Source: Excoecaria cochinchinensis (Eukaryota > Streptophyta > Magnoliopsida > Malpighiales > Euphorbiaceae). Taken from it: a stretch of 64,000 bases of DNA. The DNA is taken from positions 7,581,501-7,645,500 of the forward strand of contig CANTUQ010000070.1 in assembly GCA_947683425.1 (NCBI GenBank). The letters are read 5' to 3'. Shown in pieces: positions 47,217-59,503 of the stretch; the first letter of the stretch is position 1, and every line of letters begins with the position of its first letter. The translations under genes were made by a program, and so were the position numbers. The notes below the pieces were generated by a model, which did not search any database, was not told the origin of the DNA, and saw only the letters and a program-made list of their open reading frames with translations.

Positions 47217-49456
47217 ATGGTTTTCTTGAATAATAATGTTGCCCTAAGTTTGTTTGGGATCTTGTTTCTTGATAGTCTACTGCTTTGCATGGCTAGACCC
47301 AGAGTTCATTACTATGATTTTGTTGTAAGTATATGCTAATTCATTGCATGCCCCCCAATTATTATCATTCATCTAAGAATTAATTAATTACATATGTTTT
47401 TATTATGTGGATACAGCTGAAGGAAACCAACTTTACAAGGTTGTGCAGCACAAAGAGAATGCTAACTGTGAATGGGAGTTTTCCAGGGCCAGTTATTCGT
47501 GTTCGTAAAGGAGATTTGGTTTGGGTTAATGTCCACAATCATGGAAAATACGGTGTCACCATTCATTGGTAATTTTTAAAACTTGTAACCCGCAACACTG
47601 TGTGATCAAATTCGAATTCTCGTAATAAAATAAAGAACTTGTTAATTTAATAAAAGTTCTTGATTTAATCTCTATAGGCACGGAGTGAAACAACCCAGAA
47701 ATCCATGGTCAGATGGGCCTGAAAACATAACACAATGCCCAATTCAGCCAGGATCAAGTTTTAACTATAAGATTATATTATCAGATGAAGAAGGAACCCT
47801 ATGGTGGCATGCACATAGTGACTGGTCAAGAGCTACTGTTCATGGCGCCTTTGTAATTCTACCAAAGCCAGGGACCAAATACCCATTTCCTAAACCTTAT
47901 AAAGAACAAATTATTGTGCTAGGTATCTACAATCTTTTTTATTCGTATATAGTTTTTAAACTTATTCTAGTACCCCTAAAAATTGTATATTGAAAGTTGG
48001 AATTTTTATTTTTATTAATAGGATCTTGGTTCAAGGAAGACGTGAAGGAAATTATTGATGAAGCACTGGAAACTGGTGGAAATCCAACTCCCTCAAGTGC
48101 TCATACTATCAATGGTTACACAGGAGTTGTTAATGCTAGTGTTTGCCCCACTGGTACAAAAAATTTCTCCTTAATTCTCTTTCGACACTCATTTTCTTGG
48201 AAAATATTTTTTTTCTTATATGAAGAAAGAAAGTCCGAAATTCGAACTTAAAATTTTTTAGTGTATGGAAACTATGAAAAACATTTAATTATTGTTTTAC
48301 CATATATTATTATTATTATTATTATTATTGAAAAACACCAAGACTAGGCAGCTATTATTTATAGCAACGTGCTAGGACTTTCCAACCACTACAAAGAAAA
48401 TTTTAAAATCTAATCTAGACTCACTTTTTAATTTTCAATTAAAAAAAAATACATGTCATTCGATATATATCATCCACTTGATTTCAGTTAAATATAATAG
48501 TTTTTCTTTTTCAGCAAATTAAAATTGTGAATATGTGTAATGGAAATTTTGGTTTAAATTCGATCTATAAAATTGTTCATAAATCAATCCAATAAAAACC
48601 AACATGTATGATAAAAGTAACTATATAATAAATCTTAGATAATAAGTTTATCTTTATTTATTTTTTTAAAAATTTCGAGACGTAATTAACTTGAATTTGA
48701 ATATTTCAGGAAAGTATTTTCAGATGAAATTTAAATATGGAAAGAACTATCTTCTTCGAATAATAAACGCAGTGATGAACGAGGAACAATTCTTTGGAAT
48801 AGCAAAACACAAAATGATAGTTGTTGGATCAGATGGAGCATACACTAAACCATTCTCTACAGATTATTTAATGATAACTCCAGGCCAGACAATGGATGTT
48901 TTAGTAACAGCAAATCGATCTCCAAGCTTATATTACATGGTTTCTACTCCATTTTTTGATAGCTTTGCAGATTTTGATAATTCAACTGTGAAGGCAATTA
49001 TTAAATACCAATCCAATTACACGATTCCTTCTTCTATCCCTATGCCTAATCTTCCTGCTTATAACAATGAATCTGCTGCCCAAAATTTCACCATTCTCTT
49101 GAAGAGCTTAGCCTCTAAACATCATCCTATCAATGTCCCCAAAAAAATTACTAAAAGAATCTTCATTTCTATTGCTTTGAATATTTTGCCTTGCCCTACT
49201 GGAAAAAATTGTTCAGGCCCTCAAAATCAGGTTATGTCTGCCAGCCTTAATAATATAAGTTTTGTCACCCCCAAAATTGATATACTACAAGCATATTACA
49301 GGTAATTTATTTTATTTTTTCATAATACATATAATGGTTCTTGAAAATGACATATTTGAGTAGTGATACGGTGCATGTATTTATTCTGGTATGTGCAAAT
49401 TTAAACTGTTGTTTCAAAATTTTATTCTCGATGCAATGGTTCAGATTTATGTGCAG

Positions 49457-49497
<41 letters not shown>

Positions 49498-49675
49498 CAA
49501 ATTTTAACATAATATATTTATCATTTAGATAATTTATTTTATGTTAAAAATTATCCAAACCTATCAAATAAAGTGTCTAAAAGTAATAAAATTGGCAAGT
49601 ATTTATATAGAAAATTTTAGGTGCATGTAGAAGTAAAATTTATATTTTTAATTTTGAGTGTTATTACTAAAAACC

Positions 49676-49710
<35 letters not shown>

Positions 49711-50355
49711 TAATATTAGAAATGTGTGTGCAGGAGGATCAAAGGCAGTTACGGCAGATTGCCAAAGGCACCAGAAATATTCAACTTTACAGGGGATGTG
49801 ACAAACATTTCACAGTACACAAATCAAGGGACAAAGGTGATCCCCATAAATTATGGTGAAAATGTAGAACTAGTGTTTCAGGGGACAGCCATTCAATCAC
49901 CAGAAAATCATCCAATGCATCTTCATGGTTTTAGCTTCTATTTGTTGGGAACTGGTTCAGGAAATTTCAACAGCTCTTCTCACCCCAAAAACTATAATCT
50001 GCATGATCCACCTCTACTTAATACAATTGGTGTCCCTAGAAATGGTTGGTCTGCCATTAGGTTCACTGCTGATAATCCTGGTAAGAAATCTCTACCTTCA
50101 AAAACGTAACCATACAAATTAAGTGATTAATAATTTTCTATGCATGGAATAGTTAACTATATATATTTTCATTTTATTATAATATAATATTAATTTAATT
50201 TAATTATGTTTTCAGGAGTGTGGTTTATGCACTGTCATTTGGAAAGACATGCAAGCTGGGGAATGGATACAGTGGTAATAGTGATGAATGGAAATGGGAG
50301 AGAGAAGAGAATGCTCCCACCACCACCTTACATGCCTCCATGTTCTGCATCCTAA
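47217..50355 (+). CDS. LAC: Laccase B, complete (7 exons, 571 aa)
   Basis: Secreted blue multicopper oxidase that couples one-electron oxidation of phenolics to reduction of oxygen to water in the cell wall. Exons are 47217-47324, 47417-47568, 47678-47922, 48022-48153, 48710-49301, 49734-50080 and 50216-50355. All introns are GT-AG and all phases fit. Exons 2 (152 nt) and 3 (245 nt) have the sizes usual in plant laccases. The start was chosen because it opens a signal peptide ([20 protein letters not shown], cleavage likely near residue 26). Copper motifs are HWHG (86-89), HAH (131-133), H469, H472, H474 in HPMHLHG, and HCHLERH with C532. Met542 occupies the type-1 axial position. The intron after A-Y-Y-R splits what is a single exon in laccase A. 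AATAAA lies at 50396-50401. The gene is intact, and the LAC14/15-like clade is a tentative call. Confidence 0.96.
49466..49712. repeat. (TA)n and (GT)n(AT)n microsatellites in laccase B intron 5
   Basis: A TA run lies at about 49466-49493 and a GT-then-AT run at about 49676-49710. The latter ends about 20 bp before the acceptor of exon 6, an unusual place for a long dinucleotide run. Confidence 0.9.
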
Positions 50356-50401
50356 TTAAATTATGAACTACTCCGTTAAGTAGCCTATGAAATCAAATAA
50401 A

Positions 50402-50460
50402 GTACTTTTCATTAATTTGCAGGGATAATAAAGACATGACCTATGTCAAATCAACGTTCT

Positions 50461-50492
<32 letters not shown>

Positions 50493-50917
50493 ACCTTTAG
50501 CATATATTGCACCTTTGATAATTTTGGTGTCAACCCAATCTTTTTAATTTTAATATATTACTTTCTTTACGCTTGAAACCTAATTAAACAAATTAAATTT
50601 AATTGCTCCTCCCATCTCACCAATTGTTAATTAATTAGTTTAATTTGTTTTATTAATGGAAACAACACATGTAATTTGTTTTTATTATTATTATCATATT
50701 GCCTTTTTGTCACCAAGTGGAAATATTTAAAATCCAGAAAAGATTAGTTTATAAATGATGCCTCAGTGCCCAAAAAAAAATAATAAAATAAAATCTAAAT
50801 GATGCCAACTAAAGAAAAGGGATTACGAGATCAAGGCAGGGAATTTTTGAATATGATATATATCTTTTAAATCTAAACCATTCTAACACTGAAATGTTAT
50901 TTAGAGGATTGTACACG

Positions 50918-50968
<51 letters not shown>

Positions 50969-52553
50969 AAACTAACCCGTAACTATTTTATATAATAACA
51001 AAGCGTCAAGTTCTATGGGACCATGATGATTTATCATTCTTATATATTTTATTTATGTTGGAAAAATATTATTTGTTAGATTACATTTCATTTTTTATGG
51101 TGACACCTAAGATATCTTCTGTCAAAAAAAAAAAAAAAAGAATAATCATCTAAGCATATCTTGATTAGGTATATATGTTAATAAATTCAGAATTTTTTGT
51201 GGCATCCAGCTAAACCTTATGGCCCAACCCCCGTATATAACATTTTGGTCACTGGATCAATTTTTTATTTTTAATTTTTTTGGATACAAAACGTGGAAAA
51301 AACACTTGTTTAATTTATGGCGTAAAATTCAATAAAATATTAATACATCATTTTAAAAATGACACATTGACTTTGTTTTATTAATATTCTATTGAATTAT
51401 TTAACAAAATAATTAAAATCTTAATTTTTAAAAATACATAAATTTAATATAGAAAAATGTGAAAATTCAAAAATTTTAAAGTGTAATTTTTTACTTAAAA
51501 ATAAATAAAATAATATATATATATATATATTCATTTGAGGGTCAGCACTTGATGCTCACCGAATCATCCAAAATTATTTTTGTGCAAAAGTTTTTCCTAA
51601 TTATTTTTTTTTATTTTTTACGTGGGTGAGGATGAATAAACTTTTAAACTCTGTTGTTTACTAGTAGCAATTCAGTGTGTACATATAGTGCACGTTCATA
51701 TAGTGCGCGTATATATGACATTTCTTCATATTATATTTATATATATCATTTGCATAGGTTTATTGCTTTATAAATGAGAAAAACATCTATTTTATGATTT
51801 AAAGTTAAAATTTGAATCATACCAAGGAAGGATTAAACATGTGGGCAGTATCAGTAACAAACAACTTTTAATTTATACTACCAATGAGAAAAGATTCCCT
51901 TATTAATTTTATTAAAGACATAAATAATGACAAGCTTTAATTTTGTGGTACTAATCCGATTCGATCACTTAAGGGGGTTTAGAATTTGAATTATAATAAT
52001 CAGATTCTTATAATAAAATATCATTTTTCTTTTAATTTTTTTATAGACTCATTATCACTAATCATTCTTTTTTACTTTTTATTTTTATACAGTTTGGCCG
52101 TGATTAACGTGAAATAAATTAAAAAATAAATTAGTAAGAATCTTGGACAAAATAAAGCAAACCATTATGAGGATTAAGAGGCGTAAGCGCCATGTTATTC
52201 TTATTTTGAAATTTGTCATTTATATTTGTCTAAAACAGATGTGGTATATCTTAATTAAAATTTCTTCACCAAGTAGTTTATATATATATATATATATATT
52301 TCACATGCTCTTCTTGATTTTTATTTTGTTCTGTCTGTTATTTTTTAAATAAAAAAATTCCTTCAACAAAGAGTTGATAATCTTTGGAGTTTAGCAGGTT
52401 TTTCAACTTCTTATATTAGATATTTGATAATTAATAAAGAAATAATTAAGTGTGTGTGTCCAATTGGTGTAAAATAATTTTTTATTTTTTATTCTCAGAC
52501 CGTGTGTATTTGTGCACACCAAATTGTGCTTGCCGTAACATACGGTTATTAAT
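50402..52553. other. Intergenic DNA downstream of laccase B
   Basis: No gene or bounded element recognised. Contains ATT repeats at 50467-50493 and AT runs at 50924-50966, 51512-51531 and 52275-52300. Confidence 0.55.
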
Positions 52554-54360
52554 GGGGTTAATTTTATCGGTGGTAACTAAACTTTCGAGTTTGTAACGTT
52601 GTAGTCACTGAATTTCGATTTGTATTGAAAAAATAACTCAACTTTTATTTTGTAACGGGATGATCATAATGACCGGCCACCGGCACGTGAAAAAAGGCGA
52701 GAAACATCGCCACGTAGGATAAATTGCCACGCCGGATGCTGACCGGATCCGACGTGGCCATTTAAAAAAAAGATAAAATTGCAGATTTTTTAACTGGCTA
52801 CCTTTTCTCCCCCCTGCCCTCTCTCTCTCTCTCTGGCTATCGTGCTCTCCTTCTCTCTGGCCCCTTAGTGTGCCTTAAGGGTCTATATCGCGTTTCTCCT
52901 TCTCTATCGCCTCTTATTTTTCAGTCTCTATCTACTGTAAGTTGTAAAATCGTGGGTCTCTTTCGATCTCTCAGCTATTTCTGTCAATTAGTCTCTCCGT
53001 TGATGTGTCTCTGTCGATCTCTCTATTCGTTACGCCTTCTCGCAGTCTCTTTCTCTCACCAACGTCTCATCGGTCTGTAAGTCTATGTCGGTGAGGCCAT
53101 ATCTCGATCTCTCTTTATGTCTCTCTCTTTTGCTCACTGATCACATATCGGTCTCTATCTTTCTTTCTCTCTCTCTTTTTCATCACTTTCATTTTCACAA
53201 AATATACATGTGGGACTAAGAGCGGGAAATGTCCAACTCAACTTTGGCAGAACAAAAACAAAATAAAAAAATATTTTTTTCTTTTAGGGAGCAAACAGAG
53301 AGGTTTGAAGTAAATGAAAGTAAAGGGAAAAGGTTTGAAAGCAGAGAAAAAGACATTGAGGACCACAATGGTCCATCCTGTTACAAGAATTGAGGACATG
53401 GGGCCACCACAATATGGTATGTAAACCCTGAAATTACAATATTTAAATTATTTTTTTTGGTTGGATAACATAGCATTTGTATTCATGTAATTTCCTTAGT
53501 GACTAAATTATACTATTTGATGTTGTTGTGTAATGAGGGATGCTGAAATATTTAGTAATTTGATGGCTTAGTTTGTATTATTCTAAGCACTGACATAGAT
53601 TGTTTCTCCTTTCGTGAGAATATAATGTTGGCTGTTAAACACATTTTAATATGTGAACAATTGTTATTTTAATAATAAATTGGGACAATGCACATTGTTT
53701 GTTTTAATAGGAACATAGAATCTGTGGGTTTAAGAGTATTTATTTAATTATTATATATAGATTATTTTTTATGCAGATCTGCATGAAGAATTTTTTACAG
53801 TCATTTTGCACTATAAAGGAGTTATGTGCATGGATGGATATTATGCTAGTGAGGTTATGTGGTTTAATTGGTGTGATGTTGAGTTTGTTAGCCTTAGTGT
53901 AATAGATAGGTGGATTAAAAGTTTATGTGGTCAAGTATATGTCAAATATTTTTATAAGCCTCCAGGACATGTTTATAGGGGCTCTTTAAGGCCACTAGAT
54001 TGGGACAGTGCTATTTATGAAATAGATTTATGCATTGATAAGGAAAATAGAGAAGTAGATGTGTATGTAAATCATTTCTCAGATGATATGCTTCAAGATT
54101 TGGAAGAAAATGGAACTCCTTAAGAAAATGTGGGGATAGGATGTTATAGTATCTGATGTAGATGTTGATGCTAGGGCAGCAGATGTTAAAGTTCAAGCTG
54201 ATGAAATTTAAGATAATGATGAAGAAAGGGAAGTGGGTGAGCAGAATGAAAATGAAGTTTTTATTGATGCTGATTATGATATATCAGCTTATGACAATGA
54301 CTTTGAAGATACTTTAAATGAAAAAGGTGATATGGACAACAATAGGGGAAGGCCCTTATA
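52554..54360 (+). mobile_element. Truncated autonomous-type MULE, 5' part
   Basis: Starts with GGGGTTAATTTTATCGGTGG, resembling Mutator-like termini and similar in wording to the MITE in laccase C. A CT-rich leader (52800-53170) and a coding N-terminal transposase domain at 53790 follow. The catalytic transposase region and the right terminus are not found in the window. The element seems cut by later sequence at about 54360-54530. Confidence 0.6.
53780..54360 (+). pseudogene. MULE transposase N-terminal (PB1-like) domain
   Basis: The open stretch reads FFTVILHYKGV-like residues, then G-Y-Y-A-S-E-V-M-W-F-N-W-C-D-V-E-F-V-S and VKYFYKPPGHVYRGSLRPLD. This pattern is known from the N-terminus of plant MuDR-like transposases and proteins derived from them. 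NREVDVYVNHF and an acidic tail (DADYDISAYDNDFED, after two stops) follow. The DDE catalytic domain is missing. A domesticated host gene is less likely given the stops. Confidence 0.7.
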
Positions 54361-54529
54361 ATTGCAAATCATGGTGACACTTACGATTGTGTGAGTGATT
54401 ATTACGGTATTGACATATTTAAAAAAGTTTACTCCCATTCATTAATCTGACTAATCCTTAAGACCATTGGCCCGAAGTCACTGATGACACAATGGTTATC
54501 CCACCGAAGTCTAAGAAAAAGAAAAGAGA

Positions 54530-55479
54530 CTGGTGACGACCCTCCCAAAAGCTAAATATCTTCTGCACCTGCACGGGTGAAAACACTGTGCTAAGCAATA
54601 ATGCTTAGTAGGAAAACAAACAATAATATATGGACGGCCATTCATAATGGTCATCAAGGCAAATCACATAAATAATGGCATACTGAATATCGTCAGATTT
54701 AATCACAATTGAATTCCATTCATAACCATTCAAAGGTTCAATAAACACATTCATATGCCAACAGATTCGTAAGCTCATGGAAGAGTCATTCAAATTCAAA
54801 TGCTTATAATCATACTCATTCGGATTCGCATAACACCTGCTGACTCAAACTAGTGGATAACGAGTAAACACGTAGAGGTACCTTACGGGTACGAATCGTC
54901 ACATAGCGGTACCTTACAGGTACGAATCAGAAAACAGTATCACTTTATCTCTTTTCAAAACATTTAACTATGGGCAAGGGTAAGCAACAACTTCCCCCAG
55001 CTAAGGCAGAAGTGCCAGCTGCAACTAATAAGGATGAGTCGAATTCAGAGAGGGAAGCTGTTGCAGAAGGGAGTTCAGCCGAATGGCAGCAAGTTTTGAC
55101 ATGTTTAAATGCTATGGATGCTTCTAACCTCCACTTGTGTGCAAAGGTGGAAAGCATGGAAGCCACAATGCATACGATGCACAAGAGCCATAAAAGCCTA
55201 AGTCTTGCTCTCTTTCTTTCGCAAACAGAATGTGAAATTCACTCTGTCTCTGTAACGCCCCCGACACCCCCGTTGGAAGGATGCCGGTTGGGATTAGTGT
55301 TAGCGCTTTATTTTTGTAGCATGATTCTTTTGTTATAGAACTCTCTATTGTATATCGTTTTTGTAAGCTTTCGCTATGTATCTCTGGCAGTTGTAATTAT
55401 GTTATATTAGCTATTTTGATCAGAATATTATTGTAACGAATTTTGGTTATATTAATGAATGATTATTCTGTTGTTTCCA
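54530..55479 (+). other. Unassigned segment with a 122-codon open stretch
   Basis: 54970-55338 could encode a lysine/glutamate-rich N-terminus followed by a helical E-W-Q-Q-V-L-T-C-L-N-A-M-D segment (likely coiled coil). It is not recognised. Because it directly precedes a CACTA 3' end with GTCGCTA words, it may be a fragment of that element's gene or of a retroelement gag. The start GTGACGACCCTCCC at about 54534 looks like the beginning of another repeat. Confidence 0.35.
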
Positions 55480-55690
55480 AAGGTCGTCGCTAATAAATAT
55501 TTATGCGACTATTTTTAGACTATATAGCGACTGAATTTTATTTTTAGCGACTAATTTATGGATTATTCGCAATTTTTTTGCGACGGAGCCAATAGCGACG
55601 GTTAGTCGCCGCGTCGCTAAAATTCATTAGCGACGGAAAAAGCCCAATTAGCGACGGAATCCGTCGCTAATTGACTGTTTTTTTGCAGTG
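55480..55690. mobile_element. CACTA element 3' terminus
   Basis: Dense GTCGCTA, TTAGCGACGG and GCGACGGAAT words ending in TTTTTTTGCAGTG at 55690, one base off the usual GTAGTG. The partner left end was not located. Confidence 0.7.
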
Positions 55691-55947
55691 ATGGTTTAGA
55701 TAAAATAAGCTATGATGATAATAGTATAACCATTTGACCAATACCATATCATATTATTCCTTATATAAAACCATGATCAAATAAGGGGTTAGTTAAAATT
55801 TTGAGTTCGAATATTGAAAATGGATAAAATTAATGTATGGAGAATTTTACCCCATAATTCATTGGAGTATGTGGACTTTCCGATACCAATAATTATAAAA
55901 AAATTATTTCTTTTAAAAAATTAATCACATGAACAACATATTCCCAA

Positions 55948-57366
55948 GGTTTTTTTTTTGGTGTCAAAATTAAAAAAAAAATAGAAAATTGGTGCTATAA
56001 GAAAAAAGATTAGAAAAATAGCGTGTCAGAAAAAGGCACCTTAGGTTGCCGTTTTCTATCAGTACAGGAACCACAAAAATTAGGTAGATTAAGGGAGTCA
56101 GGGTGGGATCAGGATGTCAGAAAACGGCAATCTAGGTTGCCATTTTCTGACATTATTTTTTTTTCAAGGCACAACATTTTGCGCCTTAACTGAAGTGAGT
56201 TCGGGTGGGACTCGGACTGACAGAAAACGGCAACCTAAATTGTCGTTTTCTGACATTAATTTTTTTTTCAAGTCGCAAAACGGTACCGTTTTGCGCCTTA
56301 ATTGAATCAGTCCGAGTGGGACCCGAACTGACAGAAAACGACATTTTAAGTTGCCGTTTTCTGTCAAAATATATATATATATATTTTAAAAAAATTCTAT
56401 GGTCAAAGGCACTTGTGTACAATGTGATATTTTCTGGGTCAAGATTGTGTTCAACATGCCCATTCAATTTTAATTGTGGTGGGTGCAATAGTTATGGCAC
56501 ATACGTGAAATGTTCCCTCCGTAGAACACAATTATGGGCGCATCTTTACATTTTAGAATGTGGTGGTTTGTTTTACATGGCTGGAATTAAATTCATAATG
56601 TAAGAACCTTGTAAAAGTGGAGAAACTAATGGCATGACTTAGATTTGTATTCTTTATGCCTGATATCATGGCTTCTCACTTCAATAACTTGATGTGAGCT
56701 ACTGCCAAACAGCTGAATAGTTTAAGCAGATAATTTCAATTAGAAAAATGCAAATCTAGGTTCTTTGTATTGGTATACATGCACCCTCGGATGTAATTGG
56801 ATGTATGCACCTCGCTCAATATCCATCTGAGTGTTGATTTGAAAAAGTTTTTCTATTGCCTTTTGCAGGATATTGTTGAAAAAATACTGTCATTTGCCCA
56901 ACAGATCTAGGCCAAGGGCACTTTGCATCTTGTCTGAAACTGGATCAGTGCCTTTGACCATAGAAATTTAAAAAAATATATATTTTGACAGAAACCGGCA
57001 ACCTAGGTTGCTGTTTTTTGTCAGTCCGGATCCTACCAGAACTGGTTCATTCATTGAAGAACAAAAAAAAATTAATGTCAGAAAACGGCAACCTAACTTG
57101 CGTTTTCTGTCAGTTCGGGTCCCATTTGGACTGACTTCAGTCAAAATGCAAAACGGCTTGTGCCTTGAAAAAAAAATGTTAGGTTACCGTTTTCTGACAC
57201 TCCGATCTCACCCAGACTTCCTTAATCTGCCTATAATTTTGGTGGATCCCACACTGATAAAAAAGACAATCTAAATTACGATTTTCTGATACTCTATTTT
57301 TTTAATTCATTTTCCTATAACACTAATTTTCTAATTTTTTTTTATTTTCACGTCAAAAAAAAAACC
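55948..57366. mobile_element. Non-autonomous Mutator-like element MULE-II (1,419 bp)
   Basis: Inverted termini start GGTTTTTTTTTTG and end AAAAAAAAAACC. The TAGAAAATTGGTGCTATA block is mirrored at the right end. The flanks TATTCCC(A/G)A at 55939-55947 and 57367-57375 give a 9-bp duplication with one difference. Both halves carry alternating TGTCAGAAAACGGCAA and TTGCCGTTTTCTGTCA words. The overall plan is the same as MULE-I. No transposase. Confidence 0.8.
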
Positions 57367-57431
57367 TATTCCCGATGCATGAGATTGCATGTTTGCAAGA
57401 ATTCCATATCATTTTTTTTTAAAAATAATAA

Positions 57432-57664
57432 TAGTTTTTATATAGTTGCGATTTAGGTTATTTAATAGCAATTATCAACTGATAATTATTAAGTCTACTT
57501 TACTCAATTGATGTTTCAACACTTTGTTTTGTTTTATCTATCGTGACTTTTCTGCTTGAATCCTAAATCTTAGCTCAATGTTTCAACACGAGTTTAGTTT
57601 TTATATAGTTGCGATTTAGGTTATTTAATAGCAATTATCAACTGATAATTATTAAGTCTACTTT
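57432..57664. repeat. 70-bp direct repeat flanking one arm of the long inverted repeat
   Basis: Copies at 57432-57501 and 57595-57664 begin TAGTTTTTATATAGTTGCGA and are identical as far as I can read. The second copy forms much of the hairpin loop. Confidence 0.9.
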
Positions 57665-57786
57665 TATTAATTATTATATAAATTTAAAACTAAACTCGTG
57701 TCAAATTCAAGAGCTAAGATTTAGGATTCAAGCAGAAAAGTCACGATAGATAAAACAAAACAAAGTGTTGAAACATCAATTGAGTA
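57501..57786. repeat. Long inverted repeat, 102-bp arms, 82-bp loop
   Basis: Left arm 57501-57602 begins TACTCAATTGATGTTTCAAC. Right arm 57685-57786 is its reverse complement except for one bubble of about 8-10 bases. A transcript would fold into a near-perfect hairpin. Confidence 0.93.
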
Positions 57787-57789
57787 AAG

Positions 57790-58865
57790 TCTAATTGCAT
57801 TCCCAAGAGAATATTAGCGAAAATTTCATATGGATGGAAAGTGAAATAATTAATAAATTAAGATATATAATTATTAGTAAATTATTGTAGAACAAATTAA
57901 ATCTTTCTATCAAATCAAACTGTTTCTTCATGCAAATTGTATAATTTCACTGTATTATATTATCATCATAGTATTAAACACCTTTAATTTTTATAAGCAA
58001 GTTGACATCAACAGGTAGTTATCACATGAGGTGTGTCTGCCCACATGATATTAAACAATATTATCGCAGTCGTGCGCATTATGATGCAACTAACATGCAA
58101 AAAAACACTAGCATTTTTGTAATTGCATTTTTAACAACTAAGAATGCTCAACTTGCACATTAAACAACCATAGTATCTGTAATTGCATTACAGTTAGCAA
58201 CTTGCATTCCTTTTAATGACCATCCAACATTATAATTAGAATTATTATCTCTTTCATATATATATTTATATATATAAAGCCAAAATAGATAAATAATATA
58301 ATATTGAAAAAGCACTAGCATTATCTTTATACTATAGAGTACACTAGCGTTCATGGCATTCGATAATGACTCGATTTATTAGACATCTTTCATGTAACAA
58401 TTGCTGCTATACTTTGACCAATAATAATTTTTTAAAATAATGCATTTTATAAAAAAAATATTCAAAATTTAGTGCCACAGTAAATTTATTTTCAAATTTA
58501 GGGTGGTAAAATGCATCGATTTAACTATCCATTTTTAACGTATGCGGGCCCTACCAATTTGCGGGACTTTGCATGAAATCCGGCAAAGCAAGAGCCTTGT
58601 AACCCAATCGATGAGTGGGTTTCTATAAAATTTAAATCTAATTTACATAATATCTTATGTGCATTTTTTCTCTTGGATAAAGTTTAATAGTAACAAGTTA
58701 ATTTATTTTTAAACACACTTAATTAATATTTGAGTCAACTTTATATTAAATTTTTTTTAAAAGAATTAAAAACTTAGGGACATTTCTTGTATGGTTCCTA
58801 ATTTGATTCCTAAGCTTATTATTTTCTTGGAACCAAACACCCTTTAAGTACTCCAAATTGAACCA

Positions 58866-58904
<39 letters not shown>

Positions 58905-59340
58905 AAACTAATAACATTTCAATTGTTGTGTTACATATATAACGAAAATATATAATGAAGATAATAAAGCAAAATAATAAATTAAAAAAACAAAAACATT
59001 CATGTTGGAAAAAAAAAATTTCTCAGTCACATCATTAATGAATAAAATGTAATAAATTCATTTTTTTTGTTAAATCAACTCTATATTAATTTAGGTTATT
59101 TTAAAGTAAGGAGAAACTCAATTATTAAGGTGAACAAATATTCCAGACCCACACATATCATATAAAAGTCTTGTAAAAGTGTTTATTTATTTATTTAAAT
59201 CCATTCTGGCATATAAAACGTGTTTAGTTATTTATTTTTTTAATCTATTCTGGCATTCCCTGTTTTTCCTTGTCTTTTAGGTCTTGTTTTTTTTATTTCA
59301 ATAATTAGTTGTACGATGTGGCTAATTAAATATTTAATTG
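57790..59340. other. Intergenic DNA upstream of laccase C
   Basis: AT-rich with no gene. (AT)n run at about 58869-58900. Confidence 0.55.
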
Positions 59341-59347
59341 GGTAGGT
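59341..59347 (+). promoter_or_regulatory. AC-I type MYB site upstream of laccase C
   Basis: GGTAGGT, the complement of ACCTACC, lies 46 bp upstream of the TATA box. AC elements bind R2R3-MYB activators of phenylpropanoid and lignin genes. A 7-base word can arise by chance, but the spacing is apt. Confidence 0.45.
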
Positions 59348-59392
59348 AAGGGCTTAATGCAAAGCATGATGATTAGGAGCTCTACGCCTTCC

Positions 59393-59399
59393 TATAAAT
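59393..59399 (+). promoter_or_regulatory. TATA box of laccase C
   Basis: TATAAAT, 105 bp before the start codon. Confidence 0.65.
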
Positions 59400-59503
59400 G
59401 GAGTCAAAAAAAAAAAAAGGAAGCTAAAGATATGAGAATATAGGCAACCTGAGAACACAAAAACAAAGAGACAACTATATTTATATTAAAAAATATATTT
59501 GAA

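Noticed and set aside
56114..57274. Frames in MULE-II on both strands
   Set aside because: They arise from inverted TGTCAGAAAACGGCAA words that lack stops in several frames. No domain is recognised.
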